Positions 37,445-46,492 are shown, counted from the first letter of the stretch. The stretch is 64,000 bases of DNA from Sporosalibacterium faouarense (GCF_016765695.1 NZ_JAETGO010000068.1:42342-106341), one strand, 5' to 3'. The notes: generated by a model not told the origin, from the sequence alone. Translations and numbers: made by a program.

Positions 37445-38356
37445 CTAGCTAAGCTCTAACATCCTATCAAGTGATTTTAAAGCTTTAATTCTTATTTCTT
37501 CATCAACATCAATTTCATGTTGATCATTTTTCAATGCTTCATAAACTTCTTTTAAAGAAGTTTTCTTCATATTATTACAAATCAATCCAGTTGATAATAA
37601 ATAGAACTTTTTATCTGGATTATCCTTTTCCATTTTATGAAGAACTCCCATTTCTGTACCTATTATAAACTTGTCATTATCAGACTCTGAGGCATATTTG
37701 ATTATCTGAGAAGTGCTTCCAACAAAGTCTGCTGCATTAACAACCTCTTCATTACATTCTGGATGAGCTAATATCTCTGCATCAGGATGAGCTTTTCTAA
37801 CTTTATCAACATCAGTTCCCTTAACTCTATGATGAGTTATACAGAATCCAGGCCATAACTCTATATTTTTATTTTTAACTTTTTCTTTCACATATCTACC
37901 TAAATTTTGGTCTGGTACAAATAAAATATTCTCCGCATCTAAGCTTTCGATTATCTTTAAAGCATTTGAAGATGTACAACATATATCGCTTTCTGCTTTA
38001 ACTTCTGCAGATGAATTTACATAGGTTACTATCGTAGTATTAGGATTTTCAGCTTTATATTTTTTTAGATCTTCAGCCGTTATCATATCTGCCATTGGAC
38101 AACCTGCATCCTTAGCAGGTAAAAGTATTTTTTTATTTGGTGAAAGTATCTTTGCACTTTCTGCCATAAAATGCACTCCACAGAAAACAATAACTTTATT
38201 ATCAACCTCTGCTGCAGCTCTACTTAAAGCTAATGAATCTCCAATCACGTCGGCCACTTCCTGCACTTCAGGGACTTGATAATTATGAGCTAAAATTATA
38301 ACATCTTTCTCCTTCTTTAACCTATCTATTTCTTTTATCATATCTTTTTGATTCAT
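37445..38356 (-). CDS. nadA: Quinolinate synthase NadA
   Basis: A 303-residue [4Fe-4S] enzyme condensing iminoaspartate with dihydroxyacetone phosphate to quinolinate. Motifs are ILAHNYQVPEVQEVADVIGDS, FCGVHFMAESAKIL (first cluster Cys), CCTSSNA (second), LAHPECNEEVVNAADFVGSTS and GTEMGVLHKM, with a late Cys in LICNNMKKTSL. First gene of nadABC, ATG with AGGAGT. No NiaR-type operator was recognised upstream. Confidence 0.97.
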   Translation of the reverse strand: MNQKDMIKEIDRLKKEKDVIILAHNYQVPEVQEVADVIGDSLALSRAAAEVDNKVIVFCGVHFMAESAKILSPNKKILLPAKDAGCPMADMITAEDLKKYKAENPNTTIVTYVNSSAEVKAESDICCTSSNALKIIESLDAENILFVPDQNLGRYVKEKVKNKNIELWPGFCITHHRVKGTDVDKVRKAHPDAEILAHPECNEEVVNAADFVGSTSQIIKYASESDNDKFIIGTEMGVLHKMEKDNPDKKFYLLSTGLICNNMKKTSLKEVYEALKNDQHEIDVDEEIRIKALKSLDRMLELS

Positions 38357-38681
38357 TTGACATTACTCCTTTAAGTATTTGTTTTTACAGTTTTTAGTCG
38401 CCTGTATAAGAAAAGTATAACATTTTGTAACAAAGTAATCAATTGTAGTGTTATATTTACATATTATTTGATATTATATGCATTTTAACTCATAATTCAA
38501 TTGATTTATATCTATATTTAAACTAAAAAGTTTTTTTATCATTATAATACTATCATATTGAATCCAATACTCCAATAACAAAATAAAAAAACATAACTTT
38601 GTTTATTTATGAACAAAGTTATGTTAAAAACCTGTCAACATTTAGCTTTTTCTTTACACTATCACTACTAATATCTTATAT
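38357..38681. other. nadA upstream region
   Basis: This 325-bp AT-rich region contains the nadABC promoter. Its far end is a terminator hairpin at 38590-38625 belonging to the gene ending at 38682. I see no gene, riboswitch or clear operator. Confidence 0.45.
38590..38625 (-). terminator. Terminator after the 101-residue hypothetical gene
   Basis: A perfect 14-bp stem AACATAACTTTGTT / AACAAAGTTATGTT with an 8-base loop, flanked by A- and T-runs. Confidence 0.75.
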
Positions 38682-38987
38682 TTATTCACTAATCATTTCA
38701 AAGAGCTTAAGTGCAAATTCTATCAGTTCTTCACTCTTAAGATCTTTCACTTTTATTTCCTCAAGCTCTTCATTTTTATCTACATTTCTTTTGTAATACA
38801 ACTTATTAAGCCGATTTTCTATATATTCTCTTACTTCTATTATATCTTCATTTTTAATTACCGAAGCAATATCTATATTGTCATTAGCATCGCTCAAGTT
38901 TAAGGAAAATATAAGTTGGTTGCCAGATTTTGTATCAAAAGAAAATAATGCTAAATCTCCACGATTTATCTTTTTAAAGTTATCCAT
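38682..38987 (-). CDS. Small acidic protein of unknown function
   Basis: A 101-residue protein, MDNFKKINRGDLALFSFDTK onward, rich in Asp, Glu, Asn and Lys. The first half looks like beta strands (LALFSF, NQLIFSLNLS) and the second half is helical with a charged region (VDKNEELEEIKVKDLKSEEL) and amphipathic end. No signal peptide, membrane segment or Cys is present. It has a GGAGGG site, its own terminator and sits alone, so it is probably a real single gene. I do not recognise a family. Confidence 0.6.
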   Translation of the reverse strand: MDNFKKINRGDLALFSFDTKSGNQLIFSLNLSDANDNIDIASVIKNEDIIEVREYIENRLNKLYYKRNVDKNEELEEIKVKDLKSEELIEFALKLFEMISE

Positions 38988-39221
38988 TTGCGAACCCTCC
39001 TAATAAGTTTTCCTATTATTAAATACTTCAAAACAATAACTTTCTTTGTGTTAACTATATACCCTTAGAGACTATTTATATTCAGTTAGTTTGATTTTAA
39101 ATTAATTGTTAATAAAATAACATAGTTCTCCTCATACTATATAATATCACCAAAATATCACATACTTGTAAATAAAATATATGAAAACTGTATAAAAAAA
39201 GAGCTGAAATCAATCCAACTC
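38988..39221. other. Intergenic region, nothing recognised
   Basis: This 234-bp AT-rich spacer between the hypothetical gene and the ATP-grasp gene contains no recognisable gene. A weak AGAGCTGAAATC..CAACTCTT hairpin near 39200-39225 may be the ATP-grasp gene's terminator. Confidence 0.35.
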
Positions 39222-40055
39222 TTAAGATATTCTCTTCTTTCCCATTGGAGGAGTTATTGGTTTATGTGGACCTAAGTCTGATAAAATATATTCGTATATT
39301 TTATCTTCTACTGACACTCCTAGACTTTTGAGCCCCTCGTTACCAAAAAGAACGTTAAACTCTAATATATAATATTTATCACCGACTTCAACCACATCAA
39401 AGCCAGCATGATTTATTCCTAATTCCTTCGCTATTCTATCAACTAAATCTACCGCAGCTATTGGGATGTTTTCAAAACTATAGGATCCCCCCTTAGCAAC
39501 ATTATTATGAAAACTACCCTCTTGGGCAATTCTCCAATATGCAGCTATAACTTGATTTCCAACATATACAACTCTTAAGTCTCTATCTATTGGTAGTTTT
39601 TCCTGAATGTATAAAGTCTCATTCCTATTAATATACTCTTTTAATTCCTGTTTATTATTAACAAGGAACACACCTTGACCCATGGAGTTTTTGATTTCCT
39701 TCGCCACACAGGGGTATCCTAGTTCATCTTCAACTACATCAATGGTAGCAGCAACAGCTGAATCGTTTCTACCCATTATTTTTGTATATGGTACATTTTC
39801 AGGGAAGGTTGCCCATAACCCCCTAGTCATTTCTATCTTGTTATGACCTAAATGGAATGTGCTAATATTAGGGAATATTTTCTTCCCTAACCCATATACC
39901 AATAAATTCACTTGCCAATATTCTGGAAACAGAATATAATCTGCCTCTTTTACTATTTCAATTTCCTTAAATAAATTCTCAGGTTTAATATATGTTATCC
40001 CCGGTATTCCAATGGTTCTAAATGGATTAAAAGAAATTAACTTCACTGCTGCCAT
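39222..40055 (-). CDS. ATP-grasp, RimK-like ligase
   Basis: A 277-residue protein with an ATP-grasp domain: TRGLWATFPENVPYTKI (lid/entry), YPCVAKEIKNSMGQGVFLV (Lys-bearing ATP site, about residues 114-132), LPIDRDLRVVYVG, GGSYSFENIP, and the metal-binding end AGFDVVEVGDKYYILEFNV. This order matches RimK-type ligases that add an amino acid or similar to a carboxylate. It is shorter than E. coli RimK (about 300) and lacks its usual N-terminal extension. Substrate is unknown and no biosynthetic partner is adjacent. Confidence 0.8.
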   Translation of the reverse strand: MAAVKLISFNPFRTIGIPGITYIKPENLFKEIEIVKEADYILFPEYWQVNLLVYGLGKKIFPNISTFHLGHNKIEMTRGLWATFPENVPYTKIMGRNDSAVAATIDVVEDELGYPCVAKEIKNSMGQGVFLVNNKQELKEYINRNETLYIQEKLPIDRDLRVVYVGNQVIAAYWRIAQEGSFHNNVAKGGSYSFENIPIAAVDLVDRIAKELGINHAGFDVVEVGDKYYILEFNVLFGNEGLKSLGVSVEDKIYEYILSDLGPHKPITPPMGKKRIS

Positions 40056-40269
40056 CCCCCTTCCTTAGGTTAAAGAAAAATACACTAAGAATATATTACA
40101 ACCATACAATGGTACAGTCAATAGTATTTTTTTAACATTTTTATATTCCAAACTCTTTTTAAGATAAGAAGCTTTAATTTAATTTTTATCATTAGCTTAC
40201 CTTAGCTTAAAATATACTTTGTATATATGGCTACATCGATTCCATTATAGACTGTATATGAAATAATAA

Positions 40270-40297
40270 AATTAGCCGTATTAATACGACTAATTTT
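40270..40297 (-). terminator. Terminator after PAS-PP2C gene
   Basis: A stem of about 12 bp (AATTAGCCGTAT / ATACGACTAATT with one G-U pair), with a T-run on the minus strand, just after the stop at 40302. Confidence 0.65.
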
Positions 40298-40301
40298 ATA
40301 T

Positions 40302-41420
40302 TTAAAGTATTTCCATTGTTAAAATAGCGAAATCATCTTCCTGTTCATCACATTTAAAATCATATATTTCTCTTTCTATATTGTTTATTAGTTTATCTTT
40401 TGAGTTCTTAACTATATTTACAAGTCTATCTAACCCAAACTGTTCACGCAAATTATTCTTAGCCTCTATTATACCATCAGTATAAAAAACCACTTTGTCT
40501 CTTTGCTTTAGCTTAATTAATTTTTCCTCATATTCAATGTTTTCAAATAAATATGAAATTGGAAAACCAGTTGCTTCAAGCAATCGAAATCTATCTTTGT
40601 TAAACAATATCGGAATACTATTATGTCCACCATTAGCATACTTAAAAATATTATCGCGTTTGTCTAAAACACCATAGAAAATTGTGAAGTATCTATCATC
40701 ATCTAAGTTTAGAGATAAAAACCTCTTATGGAGTTCAGATAAAGCTTTACCAGGTTCAAATATTTCATCTTTAATAGCTTTCATAGTTTGCCTAATAAAC
40801 ATAGTCATCATTGAAGATGTCACTCCGTGACCAACTACATCGCTGATGTAAATTCCAATATGGTTTTTATCAATATGGAATATATCAAAAATATCACCAC
40901 TTAACATCTCTGATGGTCTATATATATAATCAATATTAACATTATCATATTGACCCTTAGATGGTAATATTTTTTCTTGGAGTGTCTTTGCAAAGTTTAA
41001 ATCCTTACTCATTTTTTTATTCTTCTTTTTTATTTCTCTTTCTAAGATTCTTTCTCTAGTAACATCTCTAAATACTTCTACAGCTGCATATATATTTCCA
41101 TCTTTATCCTTTACTGGTGAGCTTTTTACAGAATATATCTTATCACCTACTGATTCTTCTTTTTCAGACGGAAATCCTGTGGTAATAGTTGTATTGGTTA
41201 TACATCTTTTGCAACTACAACATTTACCTAATGCTGTATAACAAACACTACCGACGATGTCCTCTCCAAGTTCATCTTTCATAGGCTTGTTTGCATATAT
41301 AATTATATTATTTGTATCAATCACTCTTACCCAATCAACCATTCCATCTAATATATCATAATTAAGCCTTGTATGACCCTTTATTTTCTCAGAAGATATA
41401 GTCATTTTCTTATTTAGCAT
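40302..41420 (-). CDS. PAS domain-PP2C (SpoIIE/RsbU-type) phosphatase
   Basis: A 372-residue cytoplasmic protein. An N-terminal PAS-like domain (about residues 22-125) contains a tight Cys group, C60, C67, C68, C70 and C73, followed by a short coiled linker (about 126-150). A SpoIIE-type Ser/Thr phosphatase domain follows, with LPSKGQYDNV, MLSGDIFDIF, IYISDVVGHGVTSSMMTMFI and VVFYTDGIIEAKN, including metal-binding Asp residues. Such phosphatases activate anti-sigma antagonists or other phosphoproteins. The Cys cluster may bind a metal or Fe-S centre or respond to redox state (inference). A selenoperoxiredoxin gene lies divergently 180 bp away. Confidence 0.88.
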   Translation of the reverse strand: MLNKKMTISSEKIKGHTRLNYDILDGMVDWVRVIDTNNIIIYANKPMKDELGEDIVGSVCYTALGKCCSCKRCITNTTITTGFPSEKEESVGDKIYSVKSSPVKDKDGNIYAAVEVFRDVTRERILEREIKKKNKKMSKDLNFAKTLQEKILPSKGQYDNVNIDYIYRPSEMLSGDIFDIFHIDKNHIGIYISDVVGHGVTSSMMTMFIRQTMKAIKDEIFEPGKALSELHKRFLSLNLDDDRYFTIFYGVLDKRDNIFKYANGGHNSIPILFNKDRFRLLEATGFPISYLFENIEYEEKLIKLKQRDKVVFYTDGIIEAKNNLREQFGLDRLVNIVKNSKDKLINNIEREIYDFKCDEQEDDFAILTMEIL

Positions 41421-41600
41421 ATTATCCCCCTCATTTAAGGAAAAAAGTTTATCACTTTCTCCATATAAGCTTATTATAACATAGATAAATAAAAAGAGTT
41501 GATTAAAATAAAAACATGAATTAATTTTTTATTTATAGACATAATTAATATTAGTTGGCTGTACTATAAAATCTATCTATTTATTGTTTTGGAGGTGAAC

Positions 41601-42107
41601 ATTATTATTAAAATTGGAGAACAAGCACCAGAATTTACTCTACCAAGTACTCAAGATAAAGATATCACTTTAAGTAAACTAAGAGGAAAATGGGTAGTTT
41701 TATTCTTCTATCCATTAGACTTTACTCCTGTCTGAAGCACTGAGGTTCCCGAATTTAACCGTAGGTTAAAAGAATTCGAAAAATTTAATGCAGTTGTTTT
41801 AGGTGCTAACACAGATAGTATTCCTACCCATAAGGCATGGATTGATAGTCTAGGTGGCATAGACTACCCTCTGCTTGCAGATTATGATAAGAAAATTTCA
41901 AAGGAGTATGAAGTTTATTATGATGCAGCTGGTGGAATTGCTTTAAGAGGGACTTTTATTATTGACCCTGATGGTAATCTTCAACAATATTCAATCTATA
42001 ACACAAATGTAGGAAGAAATATTGAAGAAATCCTTAGAATTCTTAAAGCTTTGCAAGCAGGAGCCGCCTGTCCTGTAAACTGGGAAGAAGGTCAAGAAAC
42101 CTTATAG
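41601..42107 (+). CDS. Selenocysteine 2-Cys peroxiredoxin (in-frame UGA)
   Basis: Reading through the TGA at 41733-41735 gives a full peroxiredoxin of about 168 residues: [54 protein letters not shown] and the resolving Cys in [12 protein letters not shown]. The UGA sits exactly at the peroxidatic Cys (about residue 45). A perfect hairpin, TTTAACC-GTA-GGTTAAA (41754-41770), begins 18 bases after the UGA and fits a bacterial SECIS. The enzyme would reduce peroxides. No ATG or usable GTG exists: GTG at 41595 overlaps the GGAGGTG site, so an ATT at 41601 or 41604 is the likely start. The coordinates assume ATT-41601. Alternative: a stop mutation, unlikely given its position. Confidence 0.85.
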
Positions 42108-42121
42108 TTACAATAACTTTA

Positions 42122-42150
42122 GGGGATAACTTTATTTGTAAAGTTATCCC
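42122..42150 (+). terminator. Terminator after selenoperoxiredoxin
   Basis: Arms GGGATAACTTT and AAAGTTATCCC around a short loop, 15 bp after the stop. Confidence 0.7.
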
Positions 42151-42155
42151 TTAAT

Positions 42156-42203
42156 ACTTGAAAAAATTGCATATTAAAATTTTATGCAATTTCCTTACTT
42201 ATG
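42156..42203. repeat. Dispersed inverted repeat, short copy E
   Basis: ACTTGAAAAAATTGCATA, then TTAAAATTT, then TATGCAATTTCCTTACTTAT. Both arms of the element are present but the central part seen at 48128-48200 is deleted. It lies between the selenoperoxiredoxin terminator and the next gene. Confidence 0.6.
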
Positions 42204-42302
42204 TAACCATACTATTTATTGATTAGTTTTCCATTTTTGTTATATAATTGTTTTATATTATATATAATGGTTGTAAGAAACTCATAAATAGGAGGTGTCA
42301 AT

Positions 42303-42668
42303 ATGGAAAATAACAATCAACCTACTTATACTACCCCTGATAGATTGTTAATGGAAACCCTTAGCAAATGGGTGAATTTTGTTGGAATTATGACTATTAT
42401 TTCTGGAATTTTATCTTGTATTTCAATTGTAGGTATCATACCTGGAGTCTTAGCTATTATTTTAGGTCTCAAGCTTAGAAGTACTAAGGCTTCTATTGAC
42501 CTTTACTTATCTGGTAGCAGTGACCAAATTAATAGTATATTTGAAAATTTAGGTTCATATTTTAAAATTCAAGGGATTCTAATTATCATTTCTCTAGCTT
42601 TAGGTATTATTTCTTTTATTATTGCAATTGTATCATTTATTTCTATGAGTCAGGGCTTCTACTATTAA
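42303..42668 (+). CDS. Small membrane protein, DUF5362-like
   Basis: A 121-residue protein with three hydrophobic stretches (about residues 26-46, 46-60 and 92-116) and a central amphipathic loop with SGSSDQINSIFENLGSYFKIQGI. The arrangement, with LLMETLSKWVNFVGIM before the first segment, matches small Firmicute proteins annotated DUF5362. Function unknown. It has an AGGAGGTG site and its own terminator. Confidence 0.65.
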   Translation: MENNNQPTYTTPDRLLMETLSKWVNFVGIMTIISGILSCISIVGIIPGVLAIILGLKLRSTKASIDLYLSGSSDQINSIFENLGSYFKIQGILIIISLALGIISFIIAIVSFISMSQGFYY

Positions 42669-42698
42669 AGAGATTGCTAACAAGAAAACTGCGAATAG

Positions 42699-42736
42699 AC
42701 ATTAAAATACACTCTATCCAGAGTGTATTTTAATGT
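42699..42736. terminator. Terminator after DUF5362-like gene
   Basis: A perfect 17-bp stem (ACATTAAAATACACTCT / AGAGTGTATTTTAATGT) with loop ATCC, between convergent genes. Confidence 0.75.
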
Positions 42737-42798
42737 CTTCATTCTATAACCTATCTATTATAAAAAAACATAATCTGTTCAAAAGAAACTACTTCTTT

Positions 42799-43332
42799 TT
42801 AAAATTCAACTTCATCTAATTCTTTTTCTGAAACCCTAGCCAATGTATAAATCAAATCCGAAAGTCTGTTAACATACTTTACAAGAAAAGGATTTACCTC
42901 TACTTCTCCAGATAATGAAACTATTCTTCTCTCTGCCCTCCTGCAAACAGTTCTTGCTATATGAAGAAAGCCAGCTGGTTTGCTAGTTCCAGGTATTATG
43001 AAGTGATCTGGTTTTTTTACTTTATTCATAAATTTATCTATCATTTTCTCTAGAAAGGCTATATCCTCTTCTTTTATCTTGACTGGCGTTTTTTCTGGTT
43101 CACTAGTTGCAAGTTCAGCTCCTACATTAAAAAGTTTTCTCTGAATATCATGAATAAGGTCATACATTTCTTTATCTTCAATGAAATTCTTAGCTAGGCC
43201 TAAATGAGAATTAAGTTCATCTATAGTTCCATAGCTTTCAACTCTTAGATCATCCTTAGACACTCTTTTGCTATCAAAAAGACTAGTTTTTCCCTTGTCT
43301 CCAGTTTTGGTATATATATTCACTCTAATCAC
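42799..43332 (-). CDS. Cob(I)alamin adenosyltransferase, PduO type
   Basis: A 177-residue PduO-type ATP:corrinoid adenosyltransferase making adenosylcobalamin. Motifs are IYTKTGDKGKTSLFD at the N-terminus, RVESYGTIDELNSHLGLA (about residues 30-47), NVGAELAT, FIIPGTSKPAGFLHIARTVCRRAERR (about 110-137) and NRLSDLIYTLAR. Length is normal. It is a single gene. B12-related proteins nearby include the reductive-dehalogenase-like and B12-binding radical SAM proteins, although those use other corrinoid forms. Confidence 0.95.
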   Translation of the reverse strand: MIRVNIYTKTGDKGKTSLFDSKRVSKDDLRVESYGTIDELNSHLGLAKNFIEDKEMYDLIHDIQRKLFNVGAELATSEPEKTPVKIKEEDIAFLEKMIDKFMNKVKKPDHFIIPGTSKPAGFLHIARTVCRRAERRIVSLSGEVEVNPFLVKYVNRLSDLIYTLARVSEKELDEVEF

Positions 43333-43497
43333 TCCTTAATATTAATAAAAAGGCTTTTATCATTATCTTTATATTTACCCATAATCACTCTTTTATATCT
43401 TTTTTTATTGATATCATTGTATTTAAATTGAAAAACTATTATTATTTATATAAATTGGAAATATATAATAGTAACTAGTGTCAAATAGGAGGCGTCT

Positions 43498-44343
43498 ATG
43501 GTTTTTAAGAAAAGATTTTTTAAGATACTACTTATTATGTTAGCTATTTACCTATTTTCTCTAACTCCCATTTATTTTATGTTTAGAAGCTATATTATTA
43601 TGTTTCCTTATAGTCTATTACAAGAAAAAAAGAGTATTTTATGTGAAAAAAATATTGACTTTAACATTCCTGGAGGCAATAGTACCTTAAAAAGAGATTG
43701 GTATCCTTTCATGATGTATTTTAACAGCGATAAAGGTTTTTCAAAATATACAGATCAGGATTTATCTTTGACTATTTTATATAATTTTGGACACTTTAAG
43801 GCCTTAGAAGGATGCTCCTCTTATTATGACCCTAATTCTCCCTATTTTGGCAGTTTCTACGGTGGATATGTCATATATAATAATGAGAATCCTGACAATA
43901 TGTATGGCTTTAACGAAGATGGTTCCATAAACATAAAAGAACTAACTCAAATTCCAAAGTATGATCAATTAAAGCTAGTTCTTTCTTCTCTGGGATGTCC
44001 TAGCAATTCACGTATCTTTGAAAGTAAAGTTGACAATATTGAAACGAATATAAGTTATTTGGGATTAAATCAATGGATGAAGATAGATTCCACTATAAAA
44101 ACAAATACTCCCATTCATAAGTATAAAGAACATCAAAGAGGTTATTTGCAATATGGTGAGCCTATATCTAAATACTATACTAAAGAAGAATTTCCAATAA
44201 GAACTCTAAAGGGAAGAATTTATGCTAAATATATTGATGAATATAAAATGACCTTCGTCCTATACATTCTAGCACCGAATAATGATACTATTGATTTATG
44301 TGATAAAGAAATACTTTCCAAATCTTCTATTATAAAAAAATAA
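43498..44343 (+). CDS. Membrane-anchored protein of unknown function
   Basis: A 281-residue protein with one N-terminal membrane segment (about residues 8-30) and an apparently extracytoplasmic remainder rich in aromatic residues, for example GCSSYYDPNSPYFGSFYGGY. Four or five Cys are present in the outer part. No enzymatic motif was recognised. The end NDTIDLCDKEILSKSSIIKK is hydrophilic. It has a GGAGGCG site and stands alone; the gene may be cell-envelope related, but function is unknown. Confidence 0.55.
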   Translation: MVFKKRFFKILLIMLAIYLFSLTPIYFMFRSYIIMFPYSLLQEKKSILCEKNIDFNIPGGNSTLKRDWYPFMMYFNSDKGFSKYTDQDLSLTILYNFGHFKALEGCSSYYDPNSPYFGSFYGGYVIYNNENPDNMYGFNEDGSINIKELTQIPKYDQLKLVLSSLGCPSNSRIFESKVDNIETNISYLGLNQWMKIDSTIKTNTPIHKYKEHQRGYLQYGEPISKYYTKEEFPIRTLKGRIYAKYIDEYKMTFVLYILAPNNDTIDLCDKEILSKSSIIKK

Positions 44344-44420
44344 TCAGCTATTAAGACTTAAGATATTTTTCATTACTTATGCTATAATATAAGCAAATAC
44401 TTTAAAAAGGGGTTGGTTTT

Positions 44421-45413
44421 TTGAATAGTCACATACATGAGAGTGTAGAAAACTATTTAGAAATCTATCATGAACTTTATAGGGAACTTAAATGGAAAAC
44501 TAATAATCAAATTTTAATGATGATATCGCTTTTATATACTATAAATGAAAAGAAATTCGTATTAAGTGATCTCATAGACTTAAGTGAATATATAAGAAAG
44601 AATGCTAGTATATTCTCAACACTACGCTCTCATCAAAGGTTTACAACAGCCGCCAGTTTAATTACTAAGTTTGATGAGCCTAAAAAGGCTTTTAATGAGT
44701 TAATTGAGTTGCATGATTTATTAGTATCATCAGGCCTTAAAAAGGGTCCTTACACTATTATATCTGCTTTAGCTTTGATGACTACTAGACAACATGATAT
44801 TAGCTTAGAGGAGAGAATTGATAAAGCTTTGGCTATTTACAAAGGTATGAAAGGCTATCACTTTTTCTTAACATCTCAAGGTGATTATCCATTAGCTATA
44901 CTGTTATCTAAATCCGAATTACCAACTGAAGTGCTAATGGAAGAAATTGAGTTTTATTATTCTAATCTATCACAGCTTGACTTTAAAAAGGGAAATGACT
45001 TACAGTTTTTATCTCACATACTCATGTTAACAAACACTGAAAATAAACTACTTATTATCAATAGATGTAATAGATTGCTTGAGCAACTAATTAATGAAGA
45101 CTTGAAAATCAGAAAAATGCACTATCCTCAAATTGGTTTGATGTCTATTGTAGACAGAGAGCTAGATGAAGAAATAACACTAATAAATGAGATTTCTAAT
45201 AGATTTAATAATACTAAAGAGTTTAAATCTTCAAAGGATATGAACCTAACAATGGCTACTTTATTAGTTATTTCAAGTGTAATAAAAAACCTCTACGATG
45301 ATATAACCATTATTGAAACAGGTATTAGCACATCAATAGAGGCATTAGTTCAAGCACAAAATGCCGCACTAATATCTTCTATTACTGCCACTTCAGCAGC
45401 TACTATTGGATAA
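44421..45413 (+). CDS. DUF4003-family protein
   Basis: A 330-residue, largely helical cytoplasmic protein matching DUF4003 in layout: NNQILMMISLLYTINEKKF, STLRSHQRFTTAASL, a TARLx-like ALMTTRQHDISLEERI, and MKGYHFFLTSQGDYPLAILL. Function unknown; homologues occur widely in Firmicutes. The start is TTG at 44421 after AAAGGGGTTGG. The C-terminus (AQNAALISSITATSAATIG) is small-residue-rich. Confidence 0.75.
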   Translation: MNSHIHESVENYLEIYHELYRELKWKTNNQILMMISLLYTINEKKFVLSDLIDLSEYIRKNASIFSTLRSHQRFTTAASLITKFDEPKKAFNELIELHDLLVSSGLKKGPYTIISALALMTTRQHDISLEERIDKALAIYKGMKGYHFFLTSQGDYPLAILLSKSELPTEVLMEEIEFYYSNLSQLDFKKGNDLQFLSHILMLTNTENKLLIINRCNRLLEQLINEDLKIRKMHYPQIGLMSIVDRELDEEITLINEISNRFNNTKEFKSSKDMNLTMATLLVISSVIKNLYDDITIIETGISTSIEALVQAQNAALISSITATSAATIG

Positions 45414-45433
45414 TTTTCATAATTTCTAAAATT

Positions 45434-46492
45434 TTAGAGCCACTCTGGTGGCTCTTTTATATATGGCCTTATGCCATGCTTTTCGTCATGCCTCCTTAAT
45501 GCTTCACTTATTGTCTCCTTAGAGTCTTTTATTCTCTCAATCATTTCTAAAGGCACACCTTGACTAAAGGGACAACTACTTATACAAATGCCACAGTCCG
45601 TTCCTAAACTCCTCCACATTTTATAACAGTCTTCCTGTATTATCTTCCATCTTTCAATACCATCTATTTCTACAGGATCTCCTGATGGTATGGCCTTTCC
45701 TGGACAGGTTCTAATGCATCTATTACATTCCTTGCAAAATTCTCTAACCCCAAAATCAACTCTTTCGTCACAAACTAAAGGTATATTCGTAGTTACTACA
45801 CCTAACCTTACTCTTTGACCATACTCTTTGGTAATAAGAATTCCATTTCTCCCTATATCTCCTATACCACCATCCATAGCCACTAATGGTGCAACGACTA
45901 AGTAATTGGCATCCATATGATTTCTTGCTTCGTACCCTAGTTCTCTAATATAGTATGAAATTTGCATCCCTATTATAGCTGCATCTACATAGGCCTTTGA
46001 AGTTTCTATAACTTCTGATACCTGTGGAGACCTATTAATCATTTGCTTGTCCATCTCCACTGCAAAAACTATCCCGTAGGAATGATTTGCCTTTACTTCT
46101 TCGCCATATACTTCTTCATGTCTTCCCCTATGACTATAATAATGATAGTCCTCCATTTTAGTTACACCTACTAATTTAGCTCCATAATGAAGTGTCAATC
46201 CTTTGATTTTTCTAGTCATTTCATCCTCATTTATCTCTACTTTATTAGGGTTTACAGGTCCCTCCGATAACGCCTTTATATCACTTAAAAACCTAAAATT
46301 AGCATCTGCTATAGGTGAATTAATAGGGCTATATGTTGCAGTACCTTCTCCACATATTTGAGGTCTTTGTCTTATGTCATCATCTTTTTCCTTCTTGTCT
46401 TTATTTCTTTCATAATAATCATTATACTGCTCAGTTCCTTCTTTATAATTCATTCTCGCAAACATAGTATCTCTTTCGTCGATTCTTTTCAT
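45434..46492 (-). CDS. Reductive-dehalogenase (RdhA)-like corrinoid Fe-S protein, no Tat signal
   Basis: A 352-residue protein resembling the catalytic RdhA subunit. It has GGIGDIGRNGILITKEYGQRVRLG, DFGVREFCKECNRCIRTCPG (CxxCxxCxxxCP) and a second cluster with W then TDCGICISSCPFS. RdhA enzymes use cobamide and two [4Fe-4S] clusters to remove halogen. This one lacks the N-terminal Tat (RR) signal and there is no RdhB anchor gene, so it would be cytoplasmic, like non-respiratory forms. The related QueG (epoxyqueuosine reductase) is an alternative, but the GDIGRNGILIT motif favours RdhA. It may be functionally linked to the B12-binding radical SAM gene just upstream (115-bp gap, same strand). 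Confidence 0.8.
   Translation of the reverse strand: MKRIDERDTMFARMNYKEGTEQYNDYYERNKDKKEKDDDIRQRPQICGEGTATYSPINSPIADANFRFLSDIKALSEGPVNPNKVEINEDEMTRKIKGLTLHYGAKLVGVTKMEDYHYYSHRGRHEEVYGEEVKANHSYGIVFAVEMDKQMINRSPQVSEVIETSKAYVDAAIIGMQISYYIRELGYEARNHMDANYLVVAPLVAMDGGIGDIGRNGILITKEYGQRVRLGVVTTNIPLVCDERVDFGVREFCKECNRCIRTCPGKAIPSGDPVEIDGIERWKIIQEDCYKMWRSLGTDCGICISSCPFSQGVPLEMIERIKDSKETISEALRRHDEKHGIRPYIKEPPEWL

Noticed and set aside
38357..38590. NiaR or NrtR operator or a riboswitch before nadA
   Set aside because: I searched by eye for the usual inverted motifs and conserved leader elements and found none that convinced me.
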